Assembly: GCF_934560975.1 (NCBI RefSeq)
Contig: NZ_CAKTFO010000001.1
Coordinates: forward strand, 1-64,000
DNA from: an uncultured Sphingomonas sp.
Lineage (GTDB): Bacteria; Pseudomonadota; Alphaproteobacteria; Sphingomonadales; Sphingomonadaceae
Direction of reading: 5' to 3'
DNA length: 64,000 bases
The notes below the pieces were generated by a model. The model saw only the letters and a list, made by a program, of their open reading frames with translations. It was not told the origin of the DNA and did no database searches. This document shows positions 7,801 to 17,271 of the stretch, in pieces. Position numbers and translations under genes: made by a program. How positions within the stretch are numbered: position 1 is the stretch's first letter; every line of letters starts with the position of its first letter.

Positions 7801-9171
7801 ATGACCCCGCTGTGGACCGCAGCCGAGGTCGCCGCCGCCACCGGCGGCCACGCGTCCGCCGACTTCGACCTGTCGGGCGTCGCCTTCGACTCGCGCGAGG
7901 TCGGGCCCAGCGACCTGTTCGTGGCCCTGAAGGGGGAGGCGACCGACGGCCACCGGTTCGTGCCGCAGGCACTGGCGCAGGGCGCGGGCGGGCTGCTCGT
8001 CTCCCAGCCGGTCGATGGCCCCCACATCCTGGTCGCGGACACGGCGCAGGCGCTGGACGCACTCGCCACCGCCGCCCGCGCGCGGGCGGCGGGCAAGGTG
8101 ATCGGCGTCACCGGTTCGGTCGGCAAGACCAGCGTCAAGGAGGCGCTGTTCGCCGCGTTGGACCGCACCGCGCCGGGCCGCGCGCATCGCAGCCTGAAGA
8201 GTTACAACAACCATGTCGGCGTGCCGCTCAGCTTGGCGCGGATGCCGCGTGACACCCGCTTCGGCGTGTTCGAAATGGGGATGAACCATGCCGGCGAACT
8301 GGCCGGCCTTACTCAACTGGTCCGCCCGGACGTGGCTTTGGTCACCACCGTCGCGCTGGCGCACGGGGCGTTCTTCGCCGATGAAGCGGCCATCGCCGAC
8401 GCCAAGGGTGAGATCTTTCAGGGCCTCGCTCCGGGCGGCACCGCGATCATTCCGTTCGACAGTCCGCATCGCGACCGCCTGATCGCGGCGGCGCGCCCTC
8501 ATGCCGGCGCGATCGTGACTTTCGGCCATGGCGACGGCGCGGATGTTCGCGCGCGCGACGGCGTGAAGACCTCGCGCGGCACCTTCGTCCAGGCGCGGAT
8601 GCGCGATGCGGAGGTCAGCTTCACCGTCGCCATGCCCGGCGATCATTGGGTGGTGAATGCGCTTGCGGTGATGGCGGCGGTCGAGGCGGCGGGCGGCGAT
8701 CTCGCCGCCGCCGGGCTGGCGCTGGCCGACATGGCGGGGCTGGCCGGGCGCGGCCGGCGGCATATTCTCTCCCCCGGCGGTGGCCAGGCGCTGCTGATCG
8801 ACGAAAGCTACAATGCCAATCCCGCCTCCATGCGCGCCACGCTGGCGATGCTGGGGGCGGAGCGGGGCCGGCGCGTCATCATTCTCGGCAGCATGCGGGA
8901 GCTGGGGCCGGACGAGGCGCGCCACCATGCGGAACTGGCCGGGCCGATCGGGGAAGCCGGCGTGGCGGTGGCACTGCTCGTCGGTACGGAGATGAAACCT
9001 TTGGCGGACGCGCTTGAGGGCCGGGTCGAACTGGTCCATGTGCCCGACGCCGCCGCCGCGGCGGCCCAGGCGTTGCGCCTGGTCGCGCCGGGCGACGCGC
9101 TACTCGTCAAGGGATCAAACTCGGTTGGACTGGCCGGCGTGGTCGACGCGCTGGTCAGGGGGCACGTATAA
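7801..9171 (+). CDS. murF: UDP-MurNAc-tripeptide--D-alanyl-D-alanine ligase MurF
   Basis: 456 residues, normal for the family. It joins D-Ala-D-Ala to UDP-MurNAc-tripeptide, the last cytoplasmic step on the nucleotide precursor. The ATP loop is VTGSVGKTSVKE near residues 103-114. NHVGVPLSLARMP, the EMGMNHAGEL region and the C-terminal-domain motif LLIDESYNANPASM are all present. The ATG at 7801 was chosen because the MurF N-terminal substrate domain begins there (MTPLWTAAEVAAATGG); longer upstream extensions of the frame overlap murE and lack similarity. The stop overlaps the mraY start (TAATG). Confidence 0.95.
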   Translation: MTPLWTAAEVAAATGGHASADFDLSGVAFDSREVGPSDLFVALKGEATDGHRFVPQALAQGAGGLLVSQPVDGPHILVADTAQALDALATAARARAAGKVIGVTGSVGKTSVKEALFAALDRTAPGRAHRSLKSYNNHVGVPLSLARMPRDTRFGVFEMGMNHAGELAGLTQLVRPDVALVTTVALAHGAFFADEAAIADAKGEIFQGLAPGGTAIIPFDSPHRDRLIAAARPHAGAIVTFGHGDGADVRARDGVKTSRGTFVQARMRDAEVSFTVAMPGDHWVVNALAVMAAVEAAGGDLAAAGLALADMAGLAGRGRRHILSPGGGQALLIDESYNANPASMRATLAMLGAERGRRVIILGSMRELGPDEARHHAELAGPIGEAGVAVALLVGTEMKPLADALEGRVELVHVPDAAAAAAQALRLVAPGDALLVKGSNSVGLAGVVDALVRGHV

Positions 9172-10241
9172 TGTTGTACCTGATCGCGGAGCAGCTCGGC
9201 TTTCCGCATATCCTGAATCTCGTCCGCTACCTCACCTTCCGCGCGGGCGCGGCGGCGTTGACGGCCCTGTTCATCGGCCTGCTGATCGGCCCGCGCTTCA
9301 TCGGCTGGCTGCGCGTGCGCCAAGGCAAGGGGCAGCCGATCCGCTCGGACGGGCCGCAGACCCACCTCGCCAAGGTCGGTACGCCGACCATGGGCGGGCT
9401 GATGATCCTGGCGGCGGTGTCCGCCTCCGTGCTGCTGTGGATGGAATTCGACAATCGCTATGTCTGGGCGTGCCTGCTGGTGCTGCTCGGCTTCGGGACG
9501 ATCGGCTTCCTCGACGATTATGACAAGGTGACCAAGCGCAGCCATGCCGGCATTCCCGGCCGGGTGCGGCTGCTGCTGGAATTCGTCATCGCCGGCATCG
9601 CCGCCTGGATCATCACCAGCGGCAACAGCACCATCCTGTACCTGCCCTTCTACAGCGGGCCGGTGATCGACCTGGGTCCGCTCTACATCTTCTTCGCGGC
9701 ATTCATCATCGTCGGCTTCGGCAATGCGGTAAATTTGACCGACGGTCTGGACGGTCTCGCCACCATGCCGGTGGTGATCGCCAGCCTGGCGTTCTTCGTC
9801 ATCGCCTACCTGGTCGGCAATGCGCGCTTCGCCGCCTATCTCGGCATCCCGCACGTGCTGGGCGCGGGCGACCTCACCATTGTCACCGCCGCGATCATCG
9901 GCGGGGGCCTCGCCTTCCTGTGGTTCAACGCGCCGCCGGCGGCCGTCTTCATGGGCGACACGGGCAGCCTCGCCTTGGGCGGGGCGCTGGGCGCGATCGC
10001 GGTCACGGCGCATCACGAAATCGTGCTGCTGATCGTCGGCGGTCTGTTCGTGCTGGAAACGGTCAGCGTGATCCTGCAGGTGTTCTTCTACAAGCGCACC
10101 GGCAAGCGCATCTTCCGCATGGCCCCGATCCACCACCATTTCGAGCAGATGGGGTGGAGCGAGCCCACCGTGGTAATCCGCTTCTGGATCATTTCCTTCG
10201 TGCTGGCCCTGGCCGGCCTTGCCACGTTGAAGCTGCGATGA
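9171..10241 (+). CDS. mraY: Phospho-MurNAc-pentapeptide transferase MraY
   Basis: 356 residues. This integral membrane enzyme makes lipid I from UDP-MurNAc-pentapeptide and undecaprenyl phosphate. About ten hydrophobic helices are visible. Family motifs are the cytoplasmic FLDDYDKV aspartates, GNAVNLTDGLDGLA in the middle of the protein, FMGDTGSLALGG, and the histidine-rich MAPIHHHFEQMGW loop needed for activity. It overlaps murF by one base and murD by 4 bp. Confidence 0.97.
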   Translation: MLYLIAEQLGFPHILNLVRYLTFRAGAAALTALFIGLLIGPRFIGWLRVRQGKGQPIRSDGPQTHLAKVGTPTMGGLMILAAVSASVLLWMEFDNRYVWACLLVLLGFGTIGFLDDYDKVTKRSHAGIPGRVRLLLEFVIAGIAAWIITSGNSTILYLPFYSGPVIDLGPLYIFFAAFIIVGFGNAVNLTDGLDGLATMPVVIASLAFFVIAYLVGNARFAAYLGIPHVLGAGDLTIVTAAIIGGGLAFLWFNAPPAAVFMGDTGSLALGGALGAIAVTAHHEIVLLIVGGLFVLETVSVILQVFFYKRTGKRIFRMAPIHHHFEQMGWSEPTVVIRFWIISFVLALAGLATLKLR

Positions 10242-11512
10242 TCACGAGCCCCATCTTCTCCGGCCGCCGCTACGCCGTCCTCGGCCTCGCCCGCAGCGGT
10301 CTCGCCACGGTGGAGGCGCTGCTGGCGAGCGGCGCCGCCGTCACCGCCTGGGACGGGCGGGAGGAGGCGCGCGCCAAGCTCGCCTTGCGCCCCGGCCTTG
10401 CCCTGGCGGACCCGCTGGAGGTCGATCTGGCGGAGTTTGACGGCGTAGTCGTCTCACCCGGCGTCCCCCTCAACACCCATCCGATCGCCGCCAAGGCGCG
10501 CGACGCGGGCGTGCCGGTGATCGGCGACATCGAACTGTTCGCTTTGGCCCGGGCCGACCTGCCGCCGCACAAGGTGGTCGGCATCACCGGCACCAACGGC
10601 AAGTCGACCACCATCGCGCTGATCCACCACATCCTCCAGACGGCGGGCGTGCCCAGCCTGATGGGCGGCAATATCGGCCTGCCCATCCTCGGCCGCGATC
10701 CGCTGGCCGCTGGCGGTGTCTACGTGCTGGAATTGTCGAGCTACCAGATCGACCTGACTCACAGCCTGGATTGCGACGTGGCGGTGCTGACCAACATCAC
10801 GCCCGACCATCTCGACCGCTACGACGGGTTCGAGGGCTACGCCGCGTCCAAGGAGCGCCTGTTCACAACATCCACCGGCACCAAGGTGATCGCGGTGGAG
10901 GACGACCGCACCCGCGCCGTCGCCGCCCGGCTGGCGCGCGCGGTTGAGGTACGCTCGACCGACATCGCCGACCAGTCCCGCTGGCCGGCCTTGCAGGGGC
11001 CGCACAATGCCCAGAATGCGGCGGTCGCCATCTCCGCCGCCCGCGCGCTCGGCCTGTCCGATGACGCGATCGAGCAGGGCCTGCGCACCTATCCCGGCCT
11101 GCCCCACCGCATGGAGCGCGTGGCCGAGCGGGACGGCGTGCTGTTCGTCAACGACAGCAAGGCGACCAACGCTACCGCCACCGCTCCGGCCCTCGCCGCC
11201 TATCCGAAGATCCACTGGATTCTGGGCGGCCTGCCCAAGACCGACGACCTCGACGATTGCGCGCCGCATTTCGACCATGTCGTGGCCGGCTACACGATCG
11301 GGCAGGCGGGCCCGCTGTTCGCCCGCATCCTCCGCGACGCGGGCAAGCCCGTGACCGAAAGCGGCACGCTGGCCGAAGCCGTGGCGCAGGCCGCCGCCGC
11401 CGCGCGGCCGGGGGAGGTGGTGATGCTGTCGCCCGCCTGCGCCAGCTTCGACCAGTTCAGCGATTACGAGGCGCGGGGACAGGCGTTCCGCGCGGCGGTG
11501 GAGGCGCTCTGA
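10238..11512 (+). CDS. murD: UDP-MurNAc-L-alanine--D-glutamate ligase MurD
   Basis: 424 residues. It adds D-glutamate to UDP-MurNAc-L-Ala in the cytoplasm. The N-terminal UDP-binding domain starts with a YAVLGLARSG-type glycine loop. The ATP loop is GITGTNGKSTT at about residues 112-122, followed by ELSSYQID, NITPDHLDRY and, in the C-terminal domain, VNDSKATN and MLSPACASFDQF. The start at 10238 overlaps the mraY stop (ATGA) and coincides with the family N-terminus. Confidence 0.95.
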   Translation: MITSPIFSGRRYAVLGLARSGLATVEALLASGAAVTAWDGREEARAKLALRPGLALADPLEVDLAEFDGVVVSPGVPLNTHPIAAKARDAGVPVIGDIELFALARADLPPHKVVGITGTNGKSTTIALIHHILQTAGVPSLMGGNIGLPILGRDPLAAGGVYVLELSSYQIDLTHSLDCDVAVLTNITPDHLDRYDGFEGYAASKERLFTTSTGTKVIAVEDDRTRAVAARLARAVEVRSTDIADQSRWPALQGPHNAQNAAVAISAARALGLSDDAIEQGLRTYPGLPHRMERVAERDGVLFVNDSKATNATATAPALAAYPKIHWILGGLPKTDDLDDCAPHFDHVVAGYTIGQAGPLFARILRDAGKPVTESGTLAEAVAQAAAAARPGEVVMLSPACASFDQFSDYEARGQAFRAAVEAL

Positions 11513-12753
11513 TGGCGACGACGGCACGTCTCGGCCAGGCCGAACTGCGCCGCCGGGCGCTGGCGCGGCGGCGGGGCGAACGCTTCGGCCGGGGCGACAT
11601 GAGCGCGGTCGGCCGCTGGTTCTGGGAAACCGACCGCGTGCTGCTGCTGCTGGTCACCCTGCTGATCGGCATCGGCCTGATCGCGGTGGCGGCGGCGGCG
11701 CCAGCGGCGGCGGTGCGCTATTCCGACACGCACTACACCATGCCGTCGCATTATTATTTCTGGCGGCAGCTGGTCTGGACCAGCCTGGCGGTGCCGGTGA
11801 TGATCGCCGTGTCGATGCTGCCGAAGCTGATGGCGCGTCGGCTGGCGCTGGCCGGCGCCGCGCTGTTCACGCTGATGCTGATGCTGGTGCCGGTGATGGG
11901 CGGCGCGGAAAAGAACGGCGCGCAACGCTGGATCTTCCTGGGCCCGGTTCAGGTGCAGCCGTCCGAATTCCTGAAGCCCCTGTTCGTGGTCGCGGTCGCG
12001 TGGCTGCTGTCGCTGAAGGCCAAGGACGACAAATTGCCGGTGGTGCCCCTCAGCTTCGGCTTGCTCGCGCTGATCGCCGCATTCCTGATGAAGCAGCCGG
12101 ACTTCGGCCAGACCGTGATCTTCGTGTCGGTGTGGCTGACCCTGGTCACCCTGTCGGGCGTGGCGATCAAGTGGCTGGCGGCGCTGGGTGGCGCGGGGCT
12201 CGCCGCCATCGCCGGCGCCTATCTGTGGTATCCGGTCGCGACGATGCGGATCAACGCCTTCCTCAAGATCGGCGACGCGTCCAGGCAGGTCGACGATTAC
12301 CAGATGGTGTCGGCCTACAACACGATCACCAATGGCGGCCTGATCGGCACCGGTCCGGGTGCGGGCACGATGAAGTTCAAGCTGCCCGAACCGCACACCG
12401 ACTATATCTTCTCCGTGATTGGGGAGGAGTTCGGGCTGGTCGCCTGCCTCGCCATCGCCGCGATCTACCTCGCTATCGTCGTGCGCGTGTTCATGAAGCT
12501 GCTGCGCGAGGAGGATGAATTCATGATGCTGGCCTCCGCCGGGCTTGCCGCGCAATTCGGGTTCCAGGCGCTGATCAACATGCTGGTCAACGTCCATCTG
12601 GCGCCGTCCAAGGGCATGACCCTGCCGTTCATCTCCTATGGCGGATCGTCGATGATCGCGCTGTCGATCGGCTTCGGGTTGCTGCTGGCCTTCACCCGCG
12701 CCAACCCGTTTCTGAAGCGTTCGCCTTACACCGTGACCTGGGGACAGAAGTGA
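11512..12753 (+). CDS. ftsW: Septal peptidoglycan glycosyltransferase FtsW
   Basis: 413 residues. FtsW is the SEDS-family polymerase that works with FtsI at the septum. About 40 basic cytoplasmic residues (RRRALARRRGERFG) are followed by roughly ten membrane helices. SEDS motifs visible are the GAEKNGAQRWI loop, PSEFLKP, the GPGAGTMKFKLPEPHTDYIF segment and the IGEEFGL stretch, with PFISYGGSSM near the C-terminus. The start overlaps the murD stop by one base (TGATG) and the end overlaps murG by 4 bp. Confidence 0.95.
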   Translation: MATTARLGQAELRRRALARRRGERFGRGDMSAVGRWFWETDRVLLLLVTLLIGIGLIAVAAAAPAAAVRYSDTHYTMPSHYYFWRQLVWTSLAVPVMIAVSMLPKLMARRLALAGAALFTLMLMLVPVMGGAEKNGAQRWIFLGPVQVQPSEFLKPLFVVAVAWLLSLKAKDDKLPVVPLSFGLLALIAAFLMKQPDFGQTVIFVSVWLTLVTLSGVAIKWLAALGGAGLAAIAGAYLWYPVATMRINAFLKIGDASRQVDDYQMVSAYNTITNGGLIGTGPGAGTMKFKLPEPHTDYIFSVIGEEFGLVACLAIAAIYLAIVVRVFMKLLREEDEFMMLASAGLAAQFGFQALINMLVNVHLAPSKGMTLPFISYGGSSMIALSIGFGLLLAFTRANPFLKRSPYTVTWGQK

Positions 12754-13922
12754 CTGTGCGTCGCCACTTTATCATGGCTGCCGGGGGCACCGGCGGCCAC
12801 ATGATGCCGGCCCATGCGCTGGCGGAGGAGCTTGTCCGGCGCGGCCATCGCGTGGCGCTGGTCACCGACGAACGCGGCAAGCGCATTCCCGGCCTGTTCG
12901 ACGGGGTCGAGGTGCATGTCATGCCCGCCGGCCGGGTTCAGGGCGGGCCGCTCGGCTGGCTCAAGGCGTGGCGCGGCATCCGTGCCGGGCGTGCCATGGC
13001 GCGGCGGCTGTATCGTGAGTTTCGGCCGACCGCCGTGGTCGGCTTTGGCGGATACCCCGCACTCCCCGCATTGCTCGCCGCTCTGGACGCGGGCGTCGCC
13101 ACCGCCGTCCACGAACAGAATGCCGTGCTCGGCCGGGTCAACCGCCTGCTCGCCCGCCGGGTGGATGCGATCGCCACCGCTTACCCGGTGGTGGAGCGGC
13201 TGAACCGCAAGTTCGCGCGCAAGGTGCATCTGGTCGGCAACCCAGTGCGTGAGGAGGTGAAGGCGATCGGCCGCGCGCGCTTCCCCGATCTGGCGCCGCG
13301 CGGGCCGCTCCACCTGCTCGTCACCGGCGGCAGCCAGGGCGCGACCATCCTTTCCACCGTCGTGCCGGAAGGGCTCGGCCTGCTCGCGCCGGAGTTGCGC
13401 GCCCGCCTGCGCGTGGTGCAGCAATGTCGGCCGGAGGATCTGGACGCGGTGCGCGCCACCTATGACCGCCTCCGCATCGACGCCACGCTGGCCGCCTATC
13501 TGGAAGACCTGCCCAAAGTGCTTGCCGAATCGCATCTCGTCATCGCCCGCGCGGGCGCGTCCACCATTTCCGAGCTGACCATCGCCGGCCGCCCCGCCAT
13601 CCTGGTGCCGCTGCCGAGCGCGATGGACGATCACCAGACCGCCAATGCCCGCGAAATGGCGGAGCAGGGCGGCGCGCGCGCGATTCCGCAGGCGGAGTTC
13701 ACGCCCGAACGCCTCGCCACCGAGGTGACCGGCTTCGCCGGCGACATGGACGGCCTGATCGCCGCCGCGGCGTTCGCCAAGGCGTGCGGCCGCCCCCGCG
13801 CGACCGAGGATCTGGCTGATCTGGTCGAGGGCTTCGGACGTCCGCCGGTCATGGACGGGATCGGCGACGACCGCCGCACCGGCCGCACCGCGCCCACGCT
13901 CGCCACCGGGGGCGCGGCATGA
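12750..13922 (+). CDS. murG: Lipid II synthase MurG (UDP-GlcNAc transferase)
   Basis: 390 residues, GT28 family. It transfers GlcNAc from UDP-GlcNAc to lipid I on the cytoplasmic face of the membrane. The first glycine-rich loop AAGGTGGHMMPA lies at residues 10-21; GGYPALPA, HEQNAVLGRVN and the second loop GGSQGA follow. The nucleotide-binding ARAGASTISEL and DHQTANAR segments are intact. The start is GTG at 12750, overlapping the ftsW stop by 4 bp. The C-terminus is extended by about 20 Gly/Arg/Thr-rich residues that look dispensable. Confidence 0.95.
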   Translation: MTVRRHFIMAAGGTGGHMMPAHALAEELVRRGHRVALVTDERGKRIPGLFDGVEVHVMPAGRVQGGPLGWLKAWRGIRAGRAMARRLYREFRPTAVVGFGGYPALPALLAALDAGVATAVHEQNAVLGRVNRLLARRVDAIATAYPVVERLNRKFARKVHLVGNPVREEVKAIGRARFPDLAPRGPLHLLVTGGSQGATILSTVVPEGLGLLAPELRARLRVVQQCRPEDLDAVRATYDRLRIDATLAAYLEDLPKVLAESHLVIARAGASTISELTIAGRPAILVPLPSAMDDHQTANAREMAEQGGARAIPQAEFTPERLATEVTGFAGDMDGLIAAAAFAKACGRPRATEDLADLVEGFGRPPVMDGIGDDRRTGRTAPTLATGGAA

Positions 13923-15340
13923 AGGGCGTCGCCACCGACATCGGCACGATCCACTTCATCGGGATCGGCGGCATCGGCATGTCCGGCATTGCCGAGGTTA
14001 TGCACAATCTCGGTTACTCGGTGCAGGGCTCCGACGTGGCCGAGGGCTATGTGATCGAGGGTCTGCGCAAGCGCGGCATCAAGGTCATGATCGGCCACGA
14101 CGCCGCCAATCTGGGCGACGCCGCCGTGGTGGTCACGTCCACCGCGATCAAGCGCGGCAATCCGGAGGTCGAGCTGGCGCTGGAAACGCGCGTACCGGTG
14201 GTCCGCCGGGCGGAGATGCTGGCCGAACTGATGCGCCTCAAGTCCACCGTCGCGGTGGCGGGCACGCATGGCAAGACCACCACCACCTCCATGGTCGCCG
14301 CCCTGCTCGACGCGGGCGGGGTCGATCCCACCGTCATCAACGGCGGCATCATCAACAGCTACGGCTCCAACGCCCGGCTCGGCGCGTCCGACTGGATGGT
14401 GGTGGAGGCGGACGAGAGCGACGGCTCCTTCCTCCGTCTCGACGGCACGATCGCGGTGGTGACCAACATCGATCCCGAACATCTCGACCATTATGGCTCG
14501 TTCGATGCGGTCAAGGAGGCGTTCGTCGAGTTCGTCGAGAACGTGCCCTTTTACGGCGCGGCCCTGATGTGCCTCGATCATCCGGAGGTGCAGGCCATCC
14601 TGCCGCAGGTGCGCGACCGCCGCGTGGTGACCTACGGCTTTTCGGCGCAGGCCGACGTGCGCGGCGTCAACGTCACGCCCGTGCCCGGCGGCAACCGGTT
14701 TGAGGCGATCATCCGCCATCGCGACGGCACCAGCCGCTCGATCGAGGGGATCGAACTGCCCATGCCCGGCCGCCACAATGTCCAGAACGCCCTCGCCGCG
14801 ATCGGCGTGGCGCTGGAGCTGGGCGTGGCGGACGACGTCATCCGCACCGGCTTCGGCAAGTTCGGGGGCGTCAAGCGCCGCTTCACCAAGGTGGGCGAGG
14901 TGCCGATGGACGGCGGCGTCGCCACGATCATCGACGATTACGGCCACCACCCGGTCGAGATCCGCGCTGTATTGTCCGCCGCGACCGAAGGCGCGCGCGG
15001 CCGCGTGATCGCGGTTGTCCAGCCGCACCGCTTCACCCGCCTGCGCGACCTGATGGCGGAGTTCCAGTCCGCCTTCAACGAAGCCGACATGGTCTATGTC
15101 GCGCCGGTCTATGCCGCGGGCGAGCAGCCGATCGAAGGCGTCGATGCCGCCGCTTTGGTGTCCGGCCTGAAGCAGCGCGGCCACCGCGCCGCCCAGACGG
15201 TGGACGGCCCGGATGCGCTCGCGGCCGATCTGGCGCAGCTGGTTCAGCCGGGCGACATGGTCATCTGCCTCGGCGCGGGCGACATCACCAAGTGGGCGGC
15301 CGGCCTGTCCGACGCCATCGTCGCGGCCCGCCGGGGATGA
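13919..15340 (+). CDS. murC: UDP-N-acetylmuramate--L-alanine ligase MurC
   Basis: 473 residues. This is the first amino-acid ligase of the pathway, adding L-alanine to UDP-MurNAc. The N-terminal Rossmann loop IHFIGIGGIGMSGIAE spans residues 11-26. The ATP loop VAGTHGKTTTTSM lies around 115-127, followed by VEADESDGSF and NIDPEHLDHYG. DDYGHHPVEI in the C-terminal domain is the MurC-type motif that separates it from MurD, MurE and MurF. Both ends overlap neighbours by 4 bp (ATGA). Confidence 0.96.
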   Translation: MKGVATDIGTIHFIGIGGIGMSGIAEVMHNLGYSVQGSDVAEGYVIEGLRKRGIKVMIGHDAANLGDAAVVVTSTAIKRGNPEVELALETRVPVVRRAEMLAELMRLKSTVAVAGTHGKTTTTSMVAALLDAGGVDPTVINGGIINSYGSNARLGASDWMVVEADESDGSFLRLDGTIAVVTNIDPEHLDHYGSFDAVKEAFVEFVENVPFYGAALMCLDHPEVQAILPQVRDRRVVTYGFSAQADVRGVNVTPVPGGNRFEAIIRHRDGTSRSIEGIELPMPGRHNVQNALAAIGVALELGVADDVIRTGFGKFGGVKRRFTKVGEVPMDGGVATIIDDYGHHPVEIRAVLSAATEGARGRVIAVVQPHRFTRLRDLMAEFQSAFNEADMVYVAPVYAAGEQPIEGVDAAALVSGLKQRGHRAAQTVDGPDALAADLAQLVQPGDMVICLGAGDITKWAAGLSDAIVAARRG

Positions 15341-16236
15341 CCGACGCCGCCGCTCTGCCGCGCGTGGCCGGCCGCCTGACCGCGCAGGCGCCGCTGGCGC
15401 CGCTCGTCTGGTTCAAGGCGGGCGGTGCGGCCGAGTGGCTGTTCGAGCCCAGGGATGCGGATGATCTCGCCGCCTTCCTAACCGATCTCGATCCCGCGAC
15501 ACCGGTGATGGGGCTCGGCCTCGGCTCCAACCTGATCGTCCGCGACGGCGGCGTGCCGGGCGTGGTGGTGCGGCTCGGCAAGGCGTTCGCGCAGGTCGGG
15601 CGGCTGGATGCGACCACGCTCCGCTGCGGCGGCGGCGCCAGCGGTATCCTCGTCTCCTCCACCGCGCGCGATGCCGGCATCGCCGGGGTCGAGTTCCTGC
15701 GCTCCATTCCCGGCACGGTCGGCGGCTTCGTCCGCATGAACGGCGGGGCTTATGGGCGCGAGGTCCGGGACGTGCTGGTCGCCTGCGACGTGATCCTGCG
15801 CTCGGGCGAACGGCGCACGCTGGCGCTGGCCGACCTCGGCTACACCTATCGCCACAGCGAGCTTCCCGTCGGCGCGATCGTCGTCTCCGCCACCTTCCGG
15901 GGCGTTGCCGGCGATCCCGTCGCGATCCAGAGCGAGATGGATCGCATCGCCGCCGAGCGGGAGGCGTCCCAGCCCCTCCGCTCCAAGACCGGTGGCTCCA
16001 CCTTCAAGAATCCCCCCGGCCACAAGGCCTGGCAGCTGGTGGACCGCGCCGGCTGTCGCGGCCTGCGCAACGGTGACGCGCAAGTGTCGGAAAAACACAC
16101 CAACTTCCTGCTCAATCTCGGCGCCGCCAGCTCGGCCGAGATCGAGGAACTGGGCGAGGAGGTCCGCCGCCGCGTCAAGGCCGACAGCGGCGTCGACCTC
16201 CAATGGGAAATCCAGCGGGTGGGTGTGCCCGCATGA
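15337..16236 (+). CDS. murB: UDP-N-acetylenolpyruvoylglucosamine reductase MurB
   Basis: 299 residues. This FAD-dependent enzyme reduces UDP-GlcNAc-enolpyruvate to UDP-MurNAc. FAD-binding segments are visible: LGLGSNLIVRDGG near residue 62, the SIPGTVGGFVRMNGGAYG region, and the substrate region SGSTFKNP-like GGSTFKNPPGHKAWQL. The C-terminal KHTNFLLN stretch is present. Length and the lack of a third domain suggest a type II MurB. The ATG at 15337 overlaps the murC stop. After murB the overlapping chain is interrupted by about 110 bp holding REP-like hairpins. Confidence 0.95.
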   Translation: MTDAAALPRVAGRLTAQAPLAPLVWFKAGGAAEWLFEPRDADDLAAFLTDLDPATPVMGLGLGSNLIVRDGGVPGVVVRLGKAFAQVGRLDATTLRCGGGASGILVSSTARDAGIAGVEFLRSIPGTVGGFVRMNGGAYGREVRDVLVACDVILRSGERRTLALADLGYTYRHSELPVGAIVVSATFRGVAGDPVAIQSEMDRIAAEREASQPLRSKTGGSTFKNPPGHKAWQLVDRAGCRGLRNGDAQVSEKHTNFLLNLGAASSAEIEELGEEVRRRVKADSGVDLQWEIQRVGVPA

Positions 16237-16347
16237 CCACTATCCCGTCACCCCTGCGCAGGCAGGGGCCCGTTTCTCTAACGAACACGCAATGGCGGGG
16301 AGGGGCGGACATAGCGCCTACCCGCGCAGGGGCGACGCACTAATCCT
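16237..16347 (+). repeat. REP-like palindromic repeat pair between murB and ddl
   Basis: CCCCTGC (16251-16257) and GCAGGGG (16262-16268) form a 7-bp stem with a 4-base loop. A related partial copy (ACCCGCGCAGGGGCGACG) follows at about 16320-16338. The sequence family recurs at 23321-23340 and 27272-27344. It is the only non-coding spacer over 60 bp between the dcw genes upstream of ftsA. There is no T-run, so it is not a classical terminator. Confidence 0.6.
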
Positions 16348-17271
16348 ATGACCCAACCCCTCCACGTCGCCGTCCTGATGGGCGGCTGGTCCTCCGAACG
16401 CGCCGTCAGCCTGGTGTCGGGCGAGGGCGTCGCCACCGCCTGCGAAAGTCTGGGTCACCGCGTCACCCGCATCGACATGGGCCGCGACGTCGCCCTGCGC
16501 CTGGCCGAGGCGAAGCCCGACATCGTCTTCAACGCGCTGCACGGCACGCCGGGTGAGGACGGCACGGTTCAGGGAATGCTCGACCTGATGGGCCTGCAAT
16601 ATACCCATTCGGGTCTGGCCACCTCCGTCATCGCGATCGACAAGCAACTGACCAAGCAGGCTTTGGTCCCGCACGGCATCCGTATGCCGGCCGGCCGGGT
16701 GGTGACCTCCGCCAGCCTGTTCGAGGGTGATCCCCTGCCGCGTCCTTACGTGCTGAAGCCGGTCAACGAAGGCTCATCGGTCGGCGTCGCCATCGTCACC
16801 GACACCGGCAATCACGGCCACCCGATCGGCCGCGACGTGGAGGGGCCGTGGCGGCATTTCGATACTTTGCTGGCCGAACCCTTCATCAAGGGCCGCGAAC
16901 TCACCACCGCCGTGCTGGGCGACCGCGCGCTGGGCGTGACCGAGCTGGTGCCAAAGTCCGGCTTCTACGACTTCGACGCCAAATATACCGACGGCATGAC
17001 CACCCATGTCTGCCCCGCGCAGATCCCGGACGCCATCGCCGCCGCCTGCATGACCATGGCGGTGGAGGCGCACCGCCTGCTCGGCTGCCGCGGCACGTCG
17101 CGCTCCGACTTCCGCTGGGACGAGGAGGCGGGGGAGGCCGGCCTGTTCCTGCTGGAGGTCAACACCCAGCCCGGCATGACGCCCTTGAGCCTGGTGCCCG
17201 AACAGGCGAAGCTGATCGGCATGAGCTACGAAGCCCTGGTGCAGGCGATCATCGACGAGGCGCTGGCGTGA
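16348..17271 (+). CDS. ddl: D-alanine--D-alanine ligase
   Basis: 307 residues, the short DdlB type. This ATP-grasp enzyme makes the D-Ala-D-Ala used by MurF. The N-terminal MGGWSSERAVSLVSG (residues 11-25) contains the substrate-binding Glu-Arg pair. VLKPVNEGSSVGV forms the ATP-grasp lysine and omega-loop region, and LLEVNTQPGMTPLSLVPEQA gives the metal-binding Glu/Asn at the C-terminus. The ATG at 16348 has no clear ribosome-binding site. Because the REP-like spacer lies just upstream, translation here cannot be coupled to murB. The 3' end overlaps ftsQ by 4 bp. Confidence 0.95.
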   Translation: MTQPLHVAVLMGGWSSERAVSLVSGEGVATACESLGHRVTRIDMGRDVALRLAEAKPDIVFNALHGTPGEDGTVQGMLDLMGLQYTHSGLATSVIAIDKQLTKQALVPHGIRMPAGRVVTSASLFEGDPLPRPYVLKPVNEGSSVGVAIVTDTGNHGHPIGRDVEGPWRHFDTLLAEPFIKGRELTTAVLGDRALGVTELVPKSGFYDFDAKYTDGMTTHVCPAQIPDAIAAACMTMAVEAHRLLGCRGTSRSDFRWDEEAGEAGLFLLEVNTQPGMTPLSLVPEQAKLIGMSYEALVQAIIDEALA

